Shown piece by piece: positions 9,040 through 19,226 of a stretch of 64,000 nucleotides of DNA. The stretch is from Bowmanella denitrificans (GTDB taxonomy: Bacteria; Pseudomonadota; Gammaproteobacteria; Enterobacterales; Alteromonadaceae): NCBI RefSeq assembly GCF_002887595.1, contig NZ_PEBU01000007.1, forward strand, positions 62,001 to 126,000. The letters are read 5' to 3'. A program made the translations under genes and the position numbers. Below the pieces are notes generated by a model that was given only the letters and a program-made list of their open reading frames with translations, was not told the origin of the DNA and did not search any database. Numbering within the stretch: position 1 is the first letter of the stretch; every line of letters starts with the position of its first letter.

Positions 9040-9053
9040 GTGGTCAGGGAGCG

Positions 9054-9755
9054 TTACAGTCCCAGTACTTTTTTTACAAAAGGTATGGTCAGTCTGTGTT
9101 TTTCCTGCAGGCTGGTGGCATCTAACTTGTCCAATACCGCTAACAATGCCGGCATATCACGATGACAATGCGTTAACAGAAATCGTGCCACCTCTTTGGG
9201 CATCGTCATGCCACGCCGATGCGCCCGGCTGCGCAGTGCCTCCATTCGCGATTCATCATCAAGCGGGCGCAAATGAAAACTCAGTCCCCAACTTAAACGA
9301 GAACGCAAATCAGCCAGTGCCAGAGGCAAGTGGGTGGGCCCTTGCAGGCCACTTACCAGAATGCGCCCGTCGCCCCGCTCCCGTACCCTATTGATCAGGT
9401 CAAATACCGCCGCTTGCCAGGCGGATTGTGCGTTAAGCAGGTGAATATCATCCAGACAAATCAGCGCCACATTTTCCAAATCGGCCAGTAAATCCGGGTG
9501 CAGCTCAGCCAGATTTTTAAAACCAATGTAGGCACAAGACAGGTTGTTACTTGCGGCAATACTGCAAACACTGTAATGCAGGTGGCTTTTACCTGTACCT
9601 GAGTCACCGCTGATATAAGTGATAAAAGGAGTGGGCTGCGGTTGCTCTAACCATTGTTGCAGGTGACTCACCACCTGTTGATTATCACCGGCAATAAAAC
9701 TATCCAAGGTTTCATCATCGGGTAACTGCAATGGCAGAAACAACTGCTTGTTCAT
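9054..9755 (-). CDS. hda: DnaA-homolog regulatory inactivator Hda
   Basis: Hda with the beta clamp stimulates ATP hydrolysis by DnaA after initiation and so prevents re-replication. The 233-residue AAA+ protein starts MNKQLFLPLQL, whose QLFLPL is a beta-clamp-binding motif, followed by Walker A GDSGTGKS near residue 50 and Walker B LICLDDIH. The start codon overlaps the stop of the upstream DUF2066 gene as TGATG, a translational-coupling arrangement. No good ribosome site is seen, which fits coupling. It is convergent with the lipoprotein gene. Confidence 0.95.
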   Translation of the reverse strand: MNKQLFLPLQLPDDETLDSFIAGDNQQVVSHLQQWLEQPQPTPFITYISGDSGTGKSHLHYSVCSIAASNNLSCAYIGFKNLAELHPDLLADLENVALICLDDIHLLNAQSAWQAAVFDLINRVRERGDGRILVSGLQGPTHLPLALADLRSRLSWGLSFHLRPLDDESRMEALRSRAHRRGMTMPKEVARFLLTHCHRDMPALLAVLDKLDATSLQEKHRLTIPFVKKVLGL

Positions 9756-10858
9756 CAGGGAACCCAATTATATTGCAAAGTATCAACGGGTTGACCGAAT
9801 TGGTCGGTTTGCCGCTGGAAGTGCCGTTCCAGACTAATGGCGTTAAGCAAATCCTGTTCACTGCCAAGTAACCGCACGGCAAATGTGCTGATAGCATCTT
9901 GCTGCTTAACCAGATTAACCTGCGATACCACAGATAAACTGGATAACAATTTGCTGACCTCAACGTACAAGCTCAGATCGTTAATGTTGTTAAACTGCAG
10001 AAGGACGACATTGCCTTGCACGGCTCCCTCGTTGTTAATGGCATAACGCAAAGCAAGCTTATCTGCATGCAAGTCCATTAACGCAGTCAACAGTTGCTCC
10101 GGATTATCAGCGGTTAAGCTCCCTGCATCCCTGTCCTGACCAAGCGCAAAATTCCAATCCAGTTGCCAGGTCATTGTCTGTCCGCTATTCACTACAGAGT
10201 CCACTTGCGCATTCTCGGCCTCAGGATTGCCCCTGTTGACATACAAACGGGCCAACAAAACAGCTTCAACCTGATATCTGCTGCTGGCATCTACCACTGA
10301 GTCTATAAATCGCCCCCAGACATCGTACACACCAATCTTTGAAAGATCGTCAAGGTCAAGAATAGGTAAGTGAACCGCAATGCCGCGCATCTGCACTGTA
10401 TCAAGAATTTGCTTACGATGGTCAGAGCTGGATTGTTCAGACAACAAACTGCGCTCCCCATTCTGAGGATTTTCCACCGCCAGCCACAGCAAACTGGAGG
10501 GGCGGCGACTGCCCCATACCGGAAATCCAGCAGAACGCACGAGTTCATCGATACGTTCGTTATCAAAGGTTGCCACGAAGTAACTTTGCCCTTCACGGTT
10601 ATCAAAACGATATTGACGGATAAAACTCTGCGCATCATCCACTTTGTTGCGGATGATTTGACTGTCAAGAATATCGCGATTGCCGCGCACTTTAACCAGC
10701 ACCTGCCGCATCGCATCACGACTGGCCTGTTGCTGGGCTTTGGGGGATTGTTGAGCTATTGGCACCCTGGCATCATACAGATTTGGCACCATGGCCGCCT
10801 GGACCGTCAACGCCACCCAGTACAAACAACCAATGCAAAGCAACCAAACCTTCTTCAT
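9755..10858 (-). CDS. DUF2066 domain exported protein
   Basis: A 367-residue protein beginning MKKVWLLCIGCLYW with a signal peptide, then the DUF2066 signature ARVPIAQQSPKAQQQASRDAMRQVLVKVRGNRD, and a repeated late region found in this family. No biochemical function is known. Earlier in-frame starts exist, but ATG 10858 gives the proper signal peptide. It lies directly upstream of hda, sharing one base, and divergent from purM, an arrangement typical of marine gammaproteobacteria. Confidence 0.85.
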   Translation of the reverse strand: MKKVWLLCIGCLYWVALTVQAAMVPNLYDARVPIAQQSPKAQQQASRDAMRQVLVKVRGNRDILDSQIIRNKVDDAQSFIRQYRFDNREGQSYFVATFDNERIDELVRSAGFPVWGSRRPSSLLWLAVENPQNGERSLLSEQSSSDHRKQILDTVQMRGIAVHLPILDLDDLSKIGVYDVWGRFIDSVVDASSRYQVEAVLLARLYVNRGNPEAENAQVDSVVNSGQTMTWQLDWNFALGQDRDAGSLTADNPEQLLTALMDLHADKLALRYAINNEGAVQGNVVLLQFNNINDLSLYVEVSKLLSSLSVVSQVNLVKQQDAISTFAVRLLGSEQDLLNAISLERHFQRQTDQFGQPVDTLQYNWVP

Positions 10859-11032
10859 GCCTTGATGTCTCCATTCCATAAAGGCGCTATTGTCATTGAA
10901 AAAGCAACAAATTTCATCTTTTCTTTGCCATAGCTGTGCTGGCTGTTCATACCACAAAGCCGATACCCAAAGCGTTGCTAAACTGCTAAAATCCGCTGCA
11001 AATTTTTCCCGCCAACTATTTTGAGGTCCATT

Positions 11033-12070
11033 GTGAGCGAGTCCAAACCCTCCCTGAGTTATAAAGACGCTGGTGTAGATATTGATGCTGGTAACCAATT
11101 GGTAGAACGCATCAAAAGCGTTACCAAGAAAACCCAGCGTCCTGAAGTGCGCGGTGGACTAGGTGGATTCGGCGCACTTTGCGCAATTCCGCAAAAATAC
11201 AAAAAGCCCCTGCTGGTATCAGGTACTGACGGTGTCGGCACTAAGCTGCGTCTGGCCATGGACCATAACCGTCATGACGGAGTGGGAATTGACCTGGTCG
11301 CCATGTGCGTCAACGACCTGATAGTACAAGGTGCTGAACCCCTGTTTTTCCTTGACTACTATGCAACAGGCAAACTCAATGTCGATACCGCCGCAGACGT
11401 GGTCACGGGCATTGGTAAGGGCTGCGAGCTGTCTGGTTGTGCGCTGATTGGTGGTGAAACCGCAGAAATGCCGGGTATGTACCATGGCGATGACTATGAT
11501 ATCGCCGGATTCTGTGTTGGCGTGGTTGAGGAAGAAAACCTGATTGATGGCAGCAAAGTGCAGGCAGGCGATGCCCTGATTGCCGTCGCATCATCTGGCC
11601 CGCATTCCAATGGGTTCTCCCTGGTACGGAAAATCCTGGAAGTCAGCCAGGCTAATCCTGCAGATGATCTGCAAGGCAAAGCCATTATAGATCATTTGCT
11701 TGAGCCAACCCGCATTTATGTCAAGCCTGTGCTGAAACTGATTGACGCACTTCCTGTGCATGCTATTTCACATATCACTGGTGGTGGTTTCTGGGAGAAC
11801 ATTCCGCGCGTATTGCCAGAAAACACCAAAGCGGTTATTGACGGCAGCAGCTGGCAATGGCCGGTTATTTTTAGTTGGCTGCAAGAGCAAGGCAATGTCA
11901 CCCAGCATGAGATGTACCGTACCTTCAACTGCGGCGTAGGTCTGGTCATCGCGGTACCTGCTGACAAAGCCGCAGAAGCGGTCTCGCTGTTAAACGCAGA
12001 GGGTGAAAATGCCTGGTTACTGGGTAAGGTAGAAAACACTCAGGATGCCAATCAGGTTGAGATCCGCTAA
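11033..12070 (+). CDS. purM: Phosphoribosylformylglycinamidine cyclo-ligase (AIR synthase)
   Basis: PurM closes the imidazole ring of aminoimidazole ribotide with ATP in purine synthesis. The 345-residue product carries [13 protein letters not shown] at its start, the ATP-loop [11 protein letters not shown] and the [11 protein letters not shown] block. The start is GTG at 11033, placed 6-7 nt after a GAGGT site; no ATG is available nearby. It is followed 3 nt later by purN, the conserved pair, and is divergent from the DUF2066-hda unit. Confidence 0.97.
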   Translation: MSESKPSLSYKDAGVDIDAGNQLVERIKSVTKKTQRPEVRGGLGGFGALCAIPQKYKKPLLVSGTDGVGTKLRLAMDHNRHDGVGIDLVAMCVNDLIVQGAEPLFFLDYYATGKLNVDTAADVVTGIGKGCELSGCALIGGETAEMPGMYHGDDYDIAGFCVGVVEEENLIDGSKVQAGDALIAVASSGPHSNGFSLVRKILEVSQANPADDLQGKAIIDHLLEPTRIYVKPVLKLIDALPVHAISHITGGGFWENIPRVLPENTKAVIDGSSWQWPVIFSWLQEQGNVTQHEMYRTFNCGVGLVIAVPADKAAEAVSLLNAEGENAWLLGKVENTQDANQVEIR

Positions 12071-12073
12071 GCC

Positions 12074-12712
12074 ATGAAATCCATTGTTGTATTGATTTCC
12101 GGCAGCGGTACTAACCTGCAAGCTATTTTGGACAACATAGAGGCCGGCCGTATTCACGGCCGCGTCACAGCGGTCATTTCCAACCAGGCAGACGCTTATG
12201 GACTGGAGCGTGCTCGTCAGGCAGATGTACCGGCTTTAGTGTTGAGCCATAAAGATTACGCAGACAGAGAAAGCTATGATCAGGCTCTGATGGCCCAGAT
12301 TGACCAGTATCAACCTGATCTGGTGGTATTAGCTGGCTTTATGCGCATTCTCAGTGAACACTTTGTGCAGCATTATCTGGGCCGCATGCTAAACATACAC
12401 CCCTCTTTGCTGCCTAAATACAAAGGCTTACATACACATAGGCGCGCTATTGAAGCCAACGATACTGAGCATGGTGCCACAGTGCATTTTGTGACGCCTG
12501 AACTGGATGGTGGCCCGGTGATTATTCAGTCCAAAGTGCCGGTTTTTGCCACAGATAGTGAGGAAGAGCTGTCACTTCGGGTGCGGGAACAGGAACTCCA
12601 GCTCTATCCACTGGTCGTAAAGTGGTTCTGTCAGGACAGATTAAGGATGAATGATGGTCAAGTTCTGCTCGATGATAAACCTGTACCTGCCGAAGGCTAC
12701 GCTGCGGATTAA
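12074..12712 (+). CDS. purN: Phosphoribosylglycinamide formyltransferase
   Basis: PurN transfers the formyl group of 10-formyl-tetrahydrofolate to GAR in purine synthesis. The 212-residue protein shows LISGSGTNLQAI at the N-terminus and the catalytic NIHPSLLPKYKGLHTHRRAI block containing Asn, His and the later Asp of ELDGGPVI. It is coupled to purM with a 3-nt gap. The C-terminal 20 codons overlap the following DUF3108 gene in another frame. Confidence 0.97.
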   Translation: MKSIVVLISGSGTNLQAILDNIEAGRIHGRVTAVISNQADAYGLERARQADVPALVLSHKDYADRESYDQALMAQIDQYQPDLVVLAGFMRILSEHFVQHYLGRMLNIHPSLLPKYKGLHTHRRAIEANDTEHGATVHFVTPELDGGPVIIQSKVPVFATDSEEELSLRVREQELQLYPLVVKWFCQDRLRMNDGQVLLDDKPVPAEGYAAD

Positions 12713-13382
12713 TGTTTTACTGTTGGGACTGCTGATTCCGCAGTCCCTGTTGGCGCTCGAGCTAACCCCTTTTGAGGCGCATTACCAGGCAAGCCGCAGT
12801 GGCATGAACCTGGGTAAAGCCAGTCAAACCCTTACCCATCTGGGACGTAATCAGTATAAATTTGCTTATCATTCCGAAGCCTCTTTTCTGTTTTTAAGTG
12901 ATAAGCGTACAGAAGAAAGCTTATTTAGCCTGGTGGATGGCAAACTGGTGCCCTACAAGTACCATTTCAGTCGCTCCGGCACAGGTAAAGATAAAGCCAT
13001 CAGTCTGGTATTTGATGCACGTCGTCAGCAGATTCAGGTCAATGCTGACAACACTTTACCCTGGCAAGGTGAAATAGATAACCAGCTATATCAGTTGGAT
13101 GTGCGCAGCGGACTGGCCAAAGGCGAACAAGAATTTGCCTACCAGACCATCAATGATCGGGGCGAGCTGCGTCAACAGAAATTCCGGGTGGTTGGTAAAG
13201 AAACGTTAAAGTTGCCCTATGGTGAACTGGCTTGTATCAAGCTGGAAAAAGTCCGCGAAGACAGTCCCAGGGAAACCTTTATTTGGTTCGCTCCCAGTCT
13301 CGATTACCAGATGGTACGTCTGCAGCAATTTAAAGAGGGCGATGAACAAGCTGATATACAGTTGACGAAATTCAGCCGTTAG
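12654..13382 (+). CDS. DUF3108 domain exported protein
   Basis: A 242-residue protein with a hydrophobic signal (VLLLGLLIPQSLLA) and then the DUF3108 pattern LTPFEAHYQASRSGM through YGELACIKLEKVREDSPRETFIWFAP. The family is periplasmic and uncharacterised. The gene overlaps purN by 59 bp. ATG 12654 is 6 nt from an AAGGA site; ATGs at 12651 and 12672 are alternatives. The purM-purN-DUF3108 order is common in related bacteria. Confidence 0.82.
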   Translation: MVKFCSMINLYLPKATLRINVLLLGLLIPQSLLALELTPFEAHYQASRSGMNLGKASQTLTHLGRNQYKFAYHSEASFLFLSDKRTEESLFSLVDGKLVPYKYHFSRSGTGKDKAISLVFDARRQQIQVNADNTLPWQGEIDNQLYQLDVRSGLAKGEQEFAYQTINDRGELRQQKFRVVGKETLKLPYGELACIKLEKVREDSPRETFIWFAPSLDYQMVRLQQFKEGDEQADIQLTKFSR

Positions 13383-13562
13383 CCAGTGGTGTAGATTTGT
13401 CAGCCCTTCCCCGCTCAATTCGGACTTTGCACAAACCTTCCCTCAGCCCTGTATAAAGGGCCGACAAACTGTTGAAAAATCAGACTCAAAAGATCGGCAT
13501 GTTCTAAAATCAGCCTAATCCCACTTGATTTTTTGCGCTATTGAGCCTATTTTCTCGTTACA

Positions 13563-13580
13563 TCTGGTCAGACCTCTTAC
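13563..13580. promoter_or_regulatory. Candidate FadR operator upstream of fadE
   Basis: The core GGTCAGACC (13566-13574) is a perfect GGTC-N-GACC palindrome with CT on its left and TC/TT on its right, close to the FadR consensus (AACTGGTCNGACCAGTT). It ends 20 bp before the fadE ATG, a position suited to repression. Fatty-acid degradation genes are the known targets of FadR. Confidence 0.5.
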
Positions 13581-13593
13581 ATTTGGAGTTATC

Positions 13594-16056
13594 ATGCAAA
13601 GTCTATTCTGGCTGGTGCTGGTGATTGCGGCCCTGGGCGCAGCCAGCTACTGGCGATTAAAACTCAATATTGCCACCTTATTGGTGGCGGCTGTGCTGGC
13701 GGCAGGCAGTATCGCCGGCCAGGTTGGTCAGCTTAGCTGGATCCTGTTTTTACTGATCGCCCTGCCATTGAATATCAGTACCGTACGTAAGCAATATATC
13801 AGCGCCCCATTTTTAAAGATCTACCGTAAGATTATGCCTGAGATGTCACGTACTGAGCAGGAGGCCATTGATGCTGGTACGGTATGGTGGGATGGTGAAA
13901 TATTCAGTGGCAAACCTGACTGGCAAAAACTACATGCCATTCCGGCCGCCAGATTGTCAGCCGAGGAACAGGCCTTTTTGGATGGTCCGGTGGAAGAAGC
14001 CTGCCGAATGGCCGATGAGTGGGAAATTAACCATAAACGAGCCGACCTGCCGCCGGAGCTCTGGCAGTTCCTGAAAGACAATAAGTTTTTCGCCATGATC
14101 ATCAAAAAGGAATACGGTGGTCTGCAATTTTCAGCCTATGCCCAGTCCAGGGTACTGCAGAAACTGTCTGGTTCCGGCATCGTATTGGCCTCAACAGTAG
14201 GCGTGCCTAATTCTTTAGGCCCGGGTGAACTGCTGCAACACTATGGTACACAGGAACAGAAAGACCACTATCTGCCTCGCCTGGCCAAAGGTGAGGACAT
14301 TCCCTGCTTTGCCCTGACCAGCCCGGAAGCCGGCTCTGACGCAGGTGCTATTCCAGATGTGGGTATCGTTTGTAAAGGTATATGGGAAGGTGAAGAAGTA
14401 CTGGGCATGAAGCTCACCTTCAATAAGCGCTATATCACCCTGGCACCTGTTGCGACTATTGTCGGCCTGGCATTCAAACTGCAGGACCCTGAAGGTTTAC
14501 TGGGTAAAGAAAAAGATTTGGGTATCACCTGTGCGCTGATCCCTTCGGATCTGGAAGGCTTGGATATTGGTCGTCGTCATTTCCCATTGAATATTCCGTT
14601 TCAGAACGGACCGGTGCGCGGCAAAGACTTGTTTGTGCCACTGGATTTCATAATCGGTGGGCCAAAAATGGCTGGCCAGGGCTGGCGCATGCTGGTGGAA
14701 TGCTTGTCGGTTGGTCGTTGTATCACCCTGCCCTCAAACTCGGCAGGCGGCACCAAATCTGTGGCACTGGCCACCGGAGCCTATGCGCGCATTCGCCGTC
14801 AGTTCAAACTGCCGGTGGGTAAAATGGAAGGCGTTGAAGAAATGCTTGGTCGCATTGGTGGTAATGCCTATCTGATGGATGCCGTCACCAGCATGACCAC
14901 AAAAGCATTGGATATGGGTGAGAAACCTTCGGTTATCTCCGCTATCTGTAAGTATCACCTGACCGAGAAAATGCGTCAGGTAGTGAACGACGCTATGGAC
15001 GTACATGGTGGCAAAGGCATTATTCTTGGCCCCAACAACTATATTGGTCGCGGTTATCAGGGTGCTCCCATTGCTATTACGGTAGAAGGTGCCAATATCC
15101 TGACCCGCAACATGATGATCTTTGGTCAGGGCGCAATGCGCTGTCATCCTTACGTGCTGAAGGAATTGTACGCTGCTGCCAATGATGATCAACAACAGGC
15201 TTTGGAAGAGTTTGACGAAGCTCTGTTCGGTCATATCGGCTTTACCATCAGCAACAAAGTGCGCAGCTTTTGGTTTGCTCTGACGGGGGCCAGATTGGCC
15301 AGTGCACCTTTCAGCGATGAAACCAAGGGTTACTACCAATCCATTGAACGTTATGCCACTAACCTGGCGTTTTTGTCAGATGTTGCCATGGGAGTCTTGG
15401 GTGGTGAGTTAAAACGCCGTGAGCGCCTGTCAGCGCGCTTAGGCGATATACTCAGCTACTTATATCTGGCCACCGCGGTACTCAAACGTTACGACGATGA
15501 GGGCCGTCAGAAGGCGGATTTGCCACTGGTACATTGGGCGATGCAGGACAGTCTGTATCAGACCGAAGTGGCCATTGATGAATTACTGGATAACTTCCCG
15601 TCCAAATGGCTAGGCAAGGCTCTGCGACTGGTGGTGATGCCATTTGGTAAGAAATACGCCAGACCATCTGACAAGCTGGATCATCAGATTGCCCAGATCC
15701 TGCAAACCCCCTGTGACAGCCGTGACCGGTTAGGCAAAGGCCAGTTCTTGAGTCGCGAGGAAGGAAACCCTGCGGGCCTGCTGGAGCAAGCCCTGGATGA
15801 CATCCTGGCGTCTGAACCGCTTTACGATAAAGTGTGTAAAGCGGCCAAGGAGCGTCTGCCCTTTATGCAGCTAGATAAAGTGGCTGAACGAGGTCTGGAA
15901 CTGGGTGTATTGACCGAGCAGGAAGCTGAGCTGTTAAAACGTGCTGAAGCAGAGCGTCTGCGCACTATCAATGTAGATGATTTTGACAGTGTTGAACTAA
16001 TGGCAGATAAAAGTCTGCTGCAAACCGACAAAAAGAAATCGTCCAGAGCAGCGTAA
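13594..16056 (+). CDS. fadE: Acyl-CoA dehydrogenase FadE
   Basis: FadE catalyses the first dehydrogenation of beta-oxidation. The 820-residue protein is close to the long enterobacterial form (about 814). Two N-terminal membrane segments occupy residues about 3-60. The acyl-CoA dehydrogenase core includes [18 protein letters not shown] and [25 protein letters not shown], and the C-terminal DUF1974 region follows. ATG 13594 is preceded by GGAG; an upstream in-frame start gives non-homologous residues. A FadR-like palindrome lies just upstream and a strong terminator follows. Confidence 0.95.
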   Translation: MQSLFWLVLVIAALGAASYWRLKLNIATLLVAAVLAAGSIAGQVGQLSWILFLLIALPLNISTVRKQYISAPFLKIYRKIMPEMSRTEQEAIDAGTVWWDGEIFSGKPDWQKLHAIPAARLSAEEQAFLDGPVEEACRMADEWEINHKRADLPPELWQFLKDNKFFAMIIKKEYGGLQFSAYAQSRVLQKLSGSGIVLASTVGVPNSLGPGELLQHYGTQEQKDHYLPRLAKGEDIPCFALTSPEAGSDAGAIPDVGIVCKGIWEGEEVLGMKLTFNKRYITLAPVATIVGLAFKLQDPEGLLGKEKDLGITCALIPSDLEGLDIGRRHFPLNIPFQNGPVRGKDLFVPLDFIIGGPKMAGQGWRMLVECLSVGRCITLPSNSAGGTKSVALATGAYARIRRQFKLPVGKMEGVEEMLGRIGGNAYLMDAVTSMTTKALDMGEKPSVISAICKYHLTEKMRQVVNDAMDVHGGKGIILGPNNYIGRGYQGAPIAITVEGANILTRNMMIFGQGAMRCHPYVLKELYAAANDDQQQALEEFDEALFGHIGFTISNKVRSFWFALTGARLASAPFSDETKGYYQSIERYATNLAFLSDVAMGVLGGELKRRERLSARLGDILSYLYLATAVLKRYDDEGRQKADLPLVHWAMQDSLYQTEVAIDELLDNFPSKWLGKALRLVVMPFGKKYARPSDKLDHQIAQILQTPCDSRDRLGKGQFLSREEGNPAGLLEQALDDILASEPLYDKVCKAAKERLPFMQLDKVAERGLELGVLTEQEAELLKRAEAERLRTINVDDFDSVELMADKSLLQTDKKKSSRAA

Positions 16057-16075
16057 ACTGCACAAGCATTGCCAG

Positions 16076-16102
16076 GCCCCGCTTTGATGCGGGGCTTTTT
16101 TT
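16076..16102 (+). terminator. Rho-independent terminator of fadE
   Basis: A 7-bp GC stem (GCCCCGC / GCGGGGC) with a 6-nt loop is followed by seven T residues, 20 bp after the fadE stop. Confidence 0.9.
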
Positions 16103-16303
16103 GCAATCGCTATAAGAATAAGATGCAAAGCGCGCTGCATTCTGTGACAAGCGCGATAAGTCAAATGGCCGTACAGACCATTCACGACAGCTCGTCTGTT
16201 TACACACGCCATCTGCATGACGCAGCAATCAGATTATGACCACGAACCCGGCTGTATAACTACCAGTACTTAAGAATTTAGTTTGAGAGGAATAACAGGA
16301 AAG

Positions 16304-16380
16304 TGGCGGAGCGGACGGGACTCGAACCCGCGACCCCCGGCGTGACAGGCCGGTATTCTAACCAACTGAACTACCGCTCC
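16304..16380 (-). tRNA. tRNA-Asp (GTC)
   Basis: Read on the minus strand this is a 77-nt cloverleaf beginning GGAGCGGTAGTTCAGTTGG, with anticodon loop CTGTCAC (anticodon GTC), the TTCGAGT T-loop and an encoded CCA end. It stands alone between fadE and the TIGR03503 gene. The flanking 16381-16571 holds no gene. Confidence 0.97.
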
Positions 16381-16571
16381 ACTTCCTTTTTAAAATCAAT
16401 CAGTTAAACACTGGCGTTTGCTCCCGTGCTCAACTGGGCGCAGATATTACGGGTTCCCCTTGGGTGAGTCAACCGCTTTTTCGCACTTTTTATGACAAAA
16501 AAGCCTTTCCCCATGCCGTTTGCAGCTTATTTAAGCAAACTGCATAAATAGCCAACAGCAGCGTGCAGATT

Positions 16572-17936
16572 TCAGGCTTTAGGTGGCGTTTCCGCTTTGG
16601 GTTTGCGTTTTGGAAGCTTTACCGACGGCATTCTGAGCTTAAACTTTACCGGCGATTTAGAACCGCCTTTTTTTCGCCCCAGAGTCAGCCAAATTGCCAG
16701 ACCACCAACTATCAGCAACAGCACATTAGCCACGATGATGGTTGCCCATATATTACTTTGACTTTGTTGGTCGACACCCAGATCATCAATGGGTGTATTT
16801 GTAATAGGTTGTTCGTCAGCCGGCACAGGTTGTAACTCTGCCGCCCCCTCTCCCGGCACAACACTCGTATCCAGGGCAGCTAATTCGGGTTCTTCAGACA
16901 AGAAACTGAACTCAGGTACATCCAGAATAAAGTCGCGCCCATCGGTGGTATTACCGTAGGCTGTAATTTTGACCCTGAATACACCATATTCGATATTCAG
17001 AATTTCATGCATTCTGGCCTGTTCAGAGCTATCAGTAATAGAAAAACTCTGCACGTCACCATTTGGATAACGAATCTTACCATCCACCAGCAAACTTCGG
17101 ATGTCCACCAATTCCCGGTCAACGTCAATTGACAGTCGGTGTCGCCCATCCCCTTGATCTTTCTCCACTGCCATCCTGACAGGATTAGGATGCAAAACCA
17201 GTGGCTCTTTGACCTCTTCGCGGGTAAACATTGGCGTGCTGACCCGATAAATGGGCTTCCACTGCCCTTCGGTAATATTCAGATTAAATTGCCCCGTGAA
17301 TATGCCATCCATAGGGTATTCATCCATGCCCATGCCATTATCTTCGTAGCGGGCCACCAACTGGGCGTCGGCACCAAAGTTGGTGAAATTGGGGTTATTG
17401 GTACTAATAAACTCCACTGTTAATTCCACCACATCACGAAACTCTTTGTACTCAATGGGCTTACCGCCATTGGTTAGATGCGCTTTGAGTTTGATGATTT
17501 CGCCGGAAAACAACAGGCTGGGTAAAGGATCTGCCTGAAGCTGAATATCACTGACAACCATTACGCGACTGTCTGGCAACATCTGTCCAACGGCCTGCCA
17601 GGGGCCGGGCATCGGCTGCTTGATCCTGACCATGTCATAGGTGGCATCGTCATACCACTCAATACTGTCGGGATGTTCATCACCCTGGAATATTTTGCTG
17701 CCATCCGGCCTGACCAGCACGATAGGTGCAGTACCGTATTCGCGGAAGAAGATCATGGTGATTTCATCCACCTGATAGTCAATGCGAAAGCGGTTTTGCA
17801 GCAACTGGATACTATTAAGATACTCATTCCCCAACATCGTCAGCGGGGAAGGTTTAGCGGGCTCAATAGCCGGGGATTGTTGGGCCCATACAGGTGCACA
17901 GGCCAGACAGAGCAGCAGAATACTGTTTTTTAGCAT
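16572..17936 (-). CDS. TIGR03503 family membrane-anchored exported protein
   Basis: A 454-residue protein with a signal peptide (MLKNSILLLCLACAPVWA), a large periplasmic region with repeated beta-rich segments, one transmembrane segment near residues 400-422 (IWATIIVANVLLLIVGGLAIWL region) and a Lys/Pro-rich cytoplasmic tail. It matches the uncharacterised TIGR03503 family of Alteromonadales and Vibrionales. ATG 17936 sits 1 nt after the dnaQ stop on the same strand, so both are cotranscribed. The function is unknown. Confidence 0.75.
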   Translation of the reverse strand: MLKNSILLLCLACAPVWAQQSPAIEPAKPSPLTMLGNEYLNSIQLLQNRFRIDYQVDEITMIFFREYGTAPIVLVRPDGSKIFQGDEHPDSIEWYDDATYDMVRIKQPMPGPWQAVGQMLPDSRVMVVSDIQLQADPLPSLLFSGEIIKLKAHLTNGGKPIEYKEFRDVVELTVEFISTNNPNFTNFGADAQLVARYEDNGMGMDEYPMDGIFTGQFNLNITEGQWKPIYRVSTPMFTREEVKEPLVLHPNPVRMAVEKDQGDGRHRLSIDVDRELVDIRSLLVDGKIRYPNGDVQSFSITDSSEQARMHEILNIEYGVFRVKITAYGNTTDGRDFILDVPEFSFLSEEPELAALDTSVVPGEGAAELQPVPADEQPITNTPIDDLGVDQQSQSNIWATIIVANVLLLIVGGLAIWLTLGRKKGGSKSPVKFKLRMPSVKLPKRKPKAETPPKA

Positions 17937-17937
17937 A

Positions 17938-18648
17938 TTAGTCCGCAGGTTGACGCCACAAGCAAGCGCCGCCCTTGGCTTCAATCAGATCCAAACGGCG
18001 CTCGTGTTCTTCCAGTTCATCGGCCGAAGCGCGCAGAACCTTTAGCGGCTTTCTATCTGCACTTAACAAGCGCATCACTTCTCCCTGGTTGTCACTGCCT
18101 CCGCTATTACCACTAAGATTTAAATTTGTTTGCCCACCTGTCATTAGCAAATAGACGTCGGCCAGAATCTCCGCATCCAACAAAGCGCCGTGCAGGGTTC
18201 GATGGGAGTTGTCTATGCCGTAGCGGCGGCACAGGGCGTCCAGGTTGTTTTTCTGCCCGGGGTGTAATTGCCTGGCCAGTTGCAGCGTATCCAGCACTGA
18301 GCAGATGCTGTGGGTAAAACCAGCGGGTTTGCCCAGCATGGCATATTCGTGATCCATAAAGCCTACGTCAAACGCGGCATTGTGAATCACCAACTGAGCA
18401 CCACGAATAAAGTCTTCAAATTCCTGAGCAATGTCCCGGTACAGCGGCTTGTCTGCCAGCATTTCATTGGTAATGCCGTGGACCTCAATGGCTTCCTGCT
18501 CCACTTCACGCTGCGGATTGATATACACATGGAAGTGATTGCCGGTCAGGCGTCTATTGATCACTTCTACACAGCCAATTTCAATGATTCGATGTCCCTG
18601 CTTGGGATCGATGCCGGTAGTTTCCGTATCCAGTACTATTTGTCTCAT
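17938..18648 (-). CDS. dnaQ: DNA polymerase III epsilon subunit (3'-5' proofreading exonuclease)
   Basis: DnaQ proofreads for the replicative polymerase. The 236-residue product has Exo I DTETTG at residues 7-12, Exo II HNAAFDVGFMDHEY and Exo III HGALLDAEI, which carry the DEDDh catalytic residues. The C-terminal third is the linker for polymerase alpha binding. It is divergent from rnhA, the classic dnaQ/rnhA arrangement, and leads into the TIGR03503 gene. Confidence 0.97.
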   Translation of the reverse strand: MRQIVLDTETTGIDPKQGHRIIEIGCVEVINRRLTGNHFHVYINPQREVEQEAIEVHGITNEMLADKPLYRDIAQEFEDFIRGAQLVIHNAAFDVGFMDHEYAMLGKPAGFTHSICSVLDTLQLARQLHPGQKNNLDALCRRYGIDNSHRTLHGALLDAEILADVYLLMTGGQTNLNLSGNSGGSDNQGEVMRLLSADRKPLKVLRASADELEEHERRLDLIEAKGGACLWRQPAD

Positions 18649-18761
18649 GGGCGATGGCCGTTAACACTATGCATTACAGATTGGGCTTATTATACTGCTC
18701 CCTTTTGCCCTGTCTCGGCAAATCTTGCTGAAGACATCTTCCCATGGGCGGATGGACGAAC

Positions 18762-19226
18762 ATGAAGAAAGTACAGATTTTTACCGACGGTTCATGCCTG
18801 GGTAACCCAGGCCCGGGCGGCTATGGCGCGGTTATGCGCTATGGCAGCCATTTAAAAGAGCTCAGTGCCGGTTACCAGCTCACGACCAACAACAGAATGG
18901 AAATGCTGGCCGCGGTTGCTGCCCTGCGTATTCTTAAGGAGCGTTGTGAGGTAGAGCTGACCACAGATAGCCAATATCTGCGTCAGGGCATCACGCAATG
19001 GATAAAAAACTGGAAAAAAAACGGCTGGCGTACCGCTGACAAGAAGCCGGTCAAAAATGTCGACCTGTGGCAGGCGCTGGATGAACAGGCCAGCAAGCAC
19101 AAGATCCAATGGCATTGGGTTAAAGGCCATGCCGGTCACCCGGAAAATGAACGCTGTGATGAACTGGCCCGTCATGCCGCGCAAGGCAAAAAGCTGCAGG
19201 AAGACAAGGGGTTTCAGTCCCAGTAG
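18762..19226 (+). CDS. rnhA: Ribonuclease HI
   Basis: RNase HI cuts RNA in RNA:DNA hybrids, including R-loops and primers. The 154-residue protein shows [16 protein letters not shown] with the first catalytic Asp, NNRMEMLAA with Glu, TTDSQYL with Asp, and the final Asp in [12 protein letters not shown] 18762 gives the usual length; a start 18 nt upstream is in frame. The last 13 bp overlap the 3' end of the convergent oxidoreductase gene. Confidence 0.97.
   Translation: MKKVQIFTDGSCLGNPGPGGYGAVMRYGSHLKELSAGYQLTTNNRMEMLAAVAALRILKERCEVELTTDSQYLRQGITQWIKNWKKNGWRTADKKPVKNVDLWQALDEQASKHKIQWHWVKGHAGHPENERCDELARHAAQGKKLQEDKGFQSQ

Noticed and set aside
10370-10933. A 187-codon plus-strand frame opposite the DUF2066 gene
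   Set aside because: It spans the signal peptide and conserved parts of the real gene and has no recognisable domain.
14734-15339. A 201-codon minus-strand frame inside fadE
   Set aside because: It lies entirely opposite conserved fadE motifs; a typical antisense open frame.
18310-18765. A 151-codon plus-strand frame opposite dnaQ
   Set aside because: It covers the exonuclease motifs in antisense and runs into the rnhA start.
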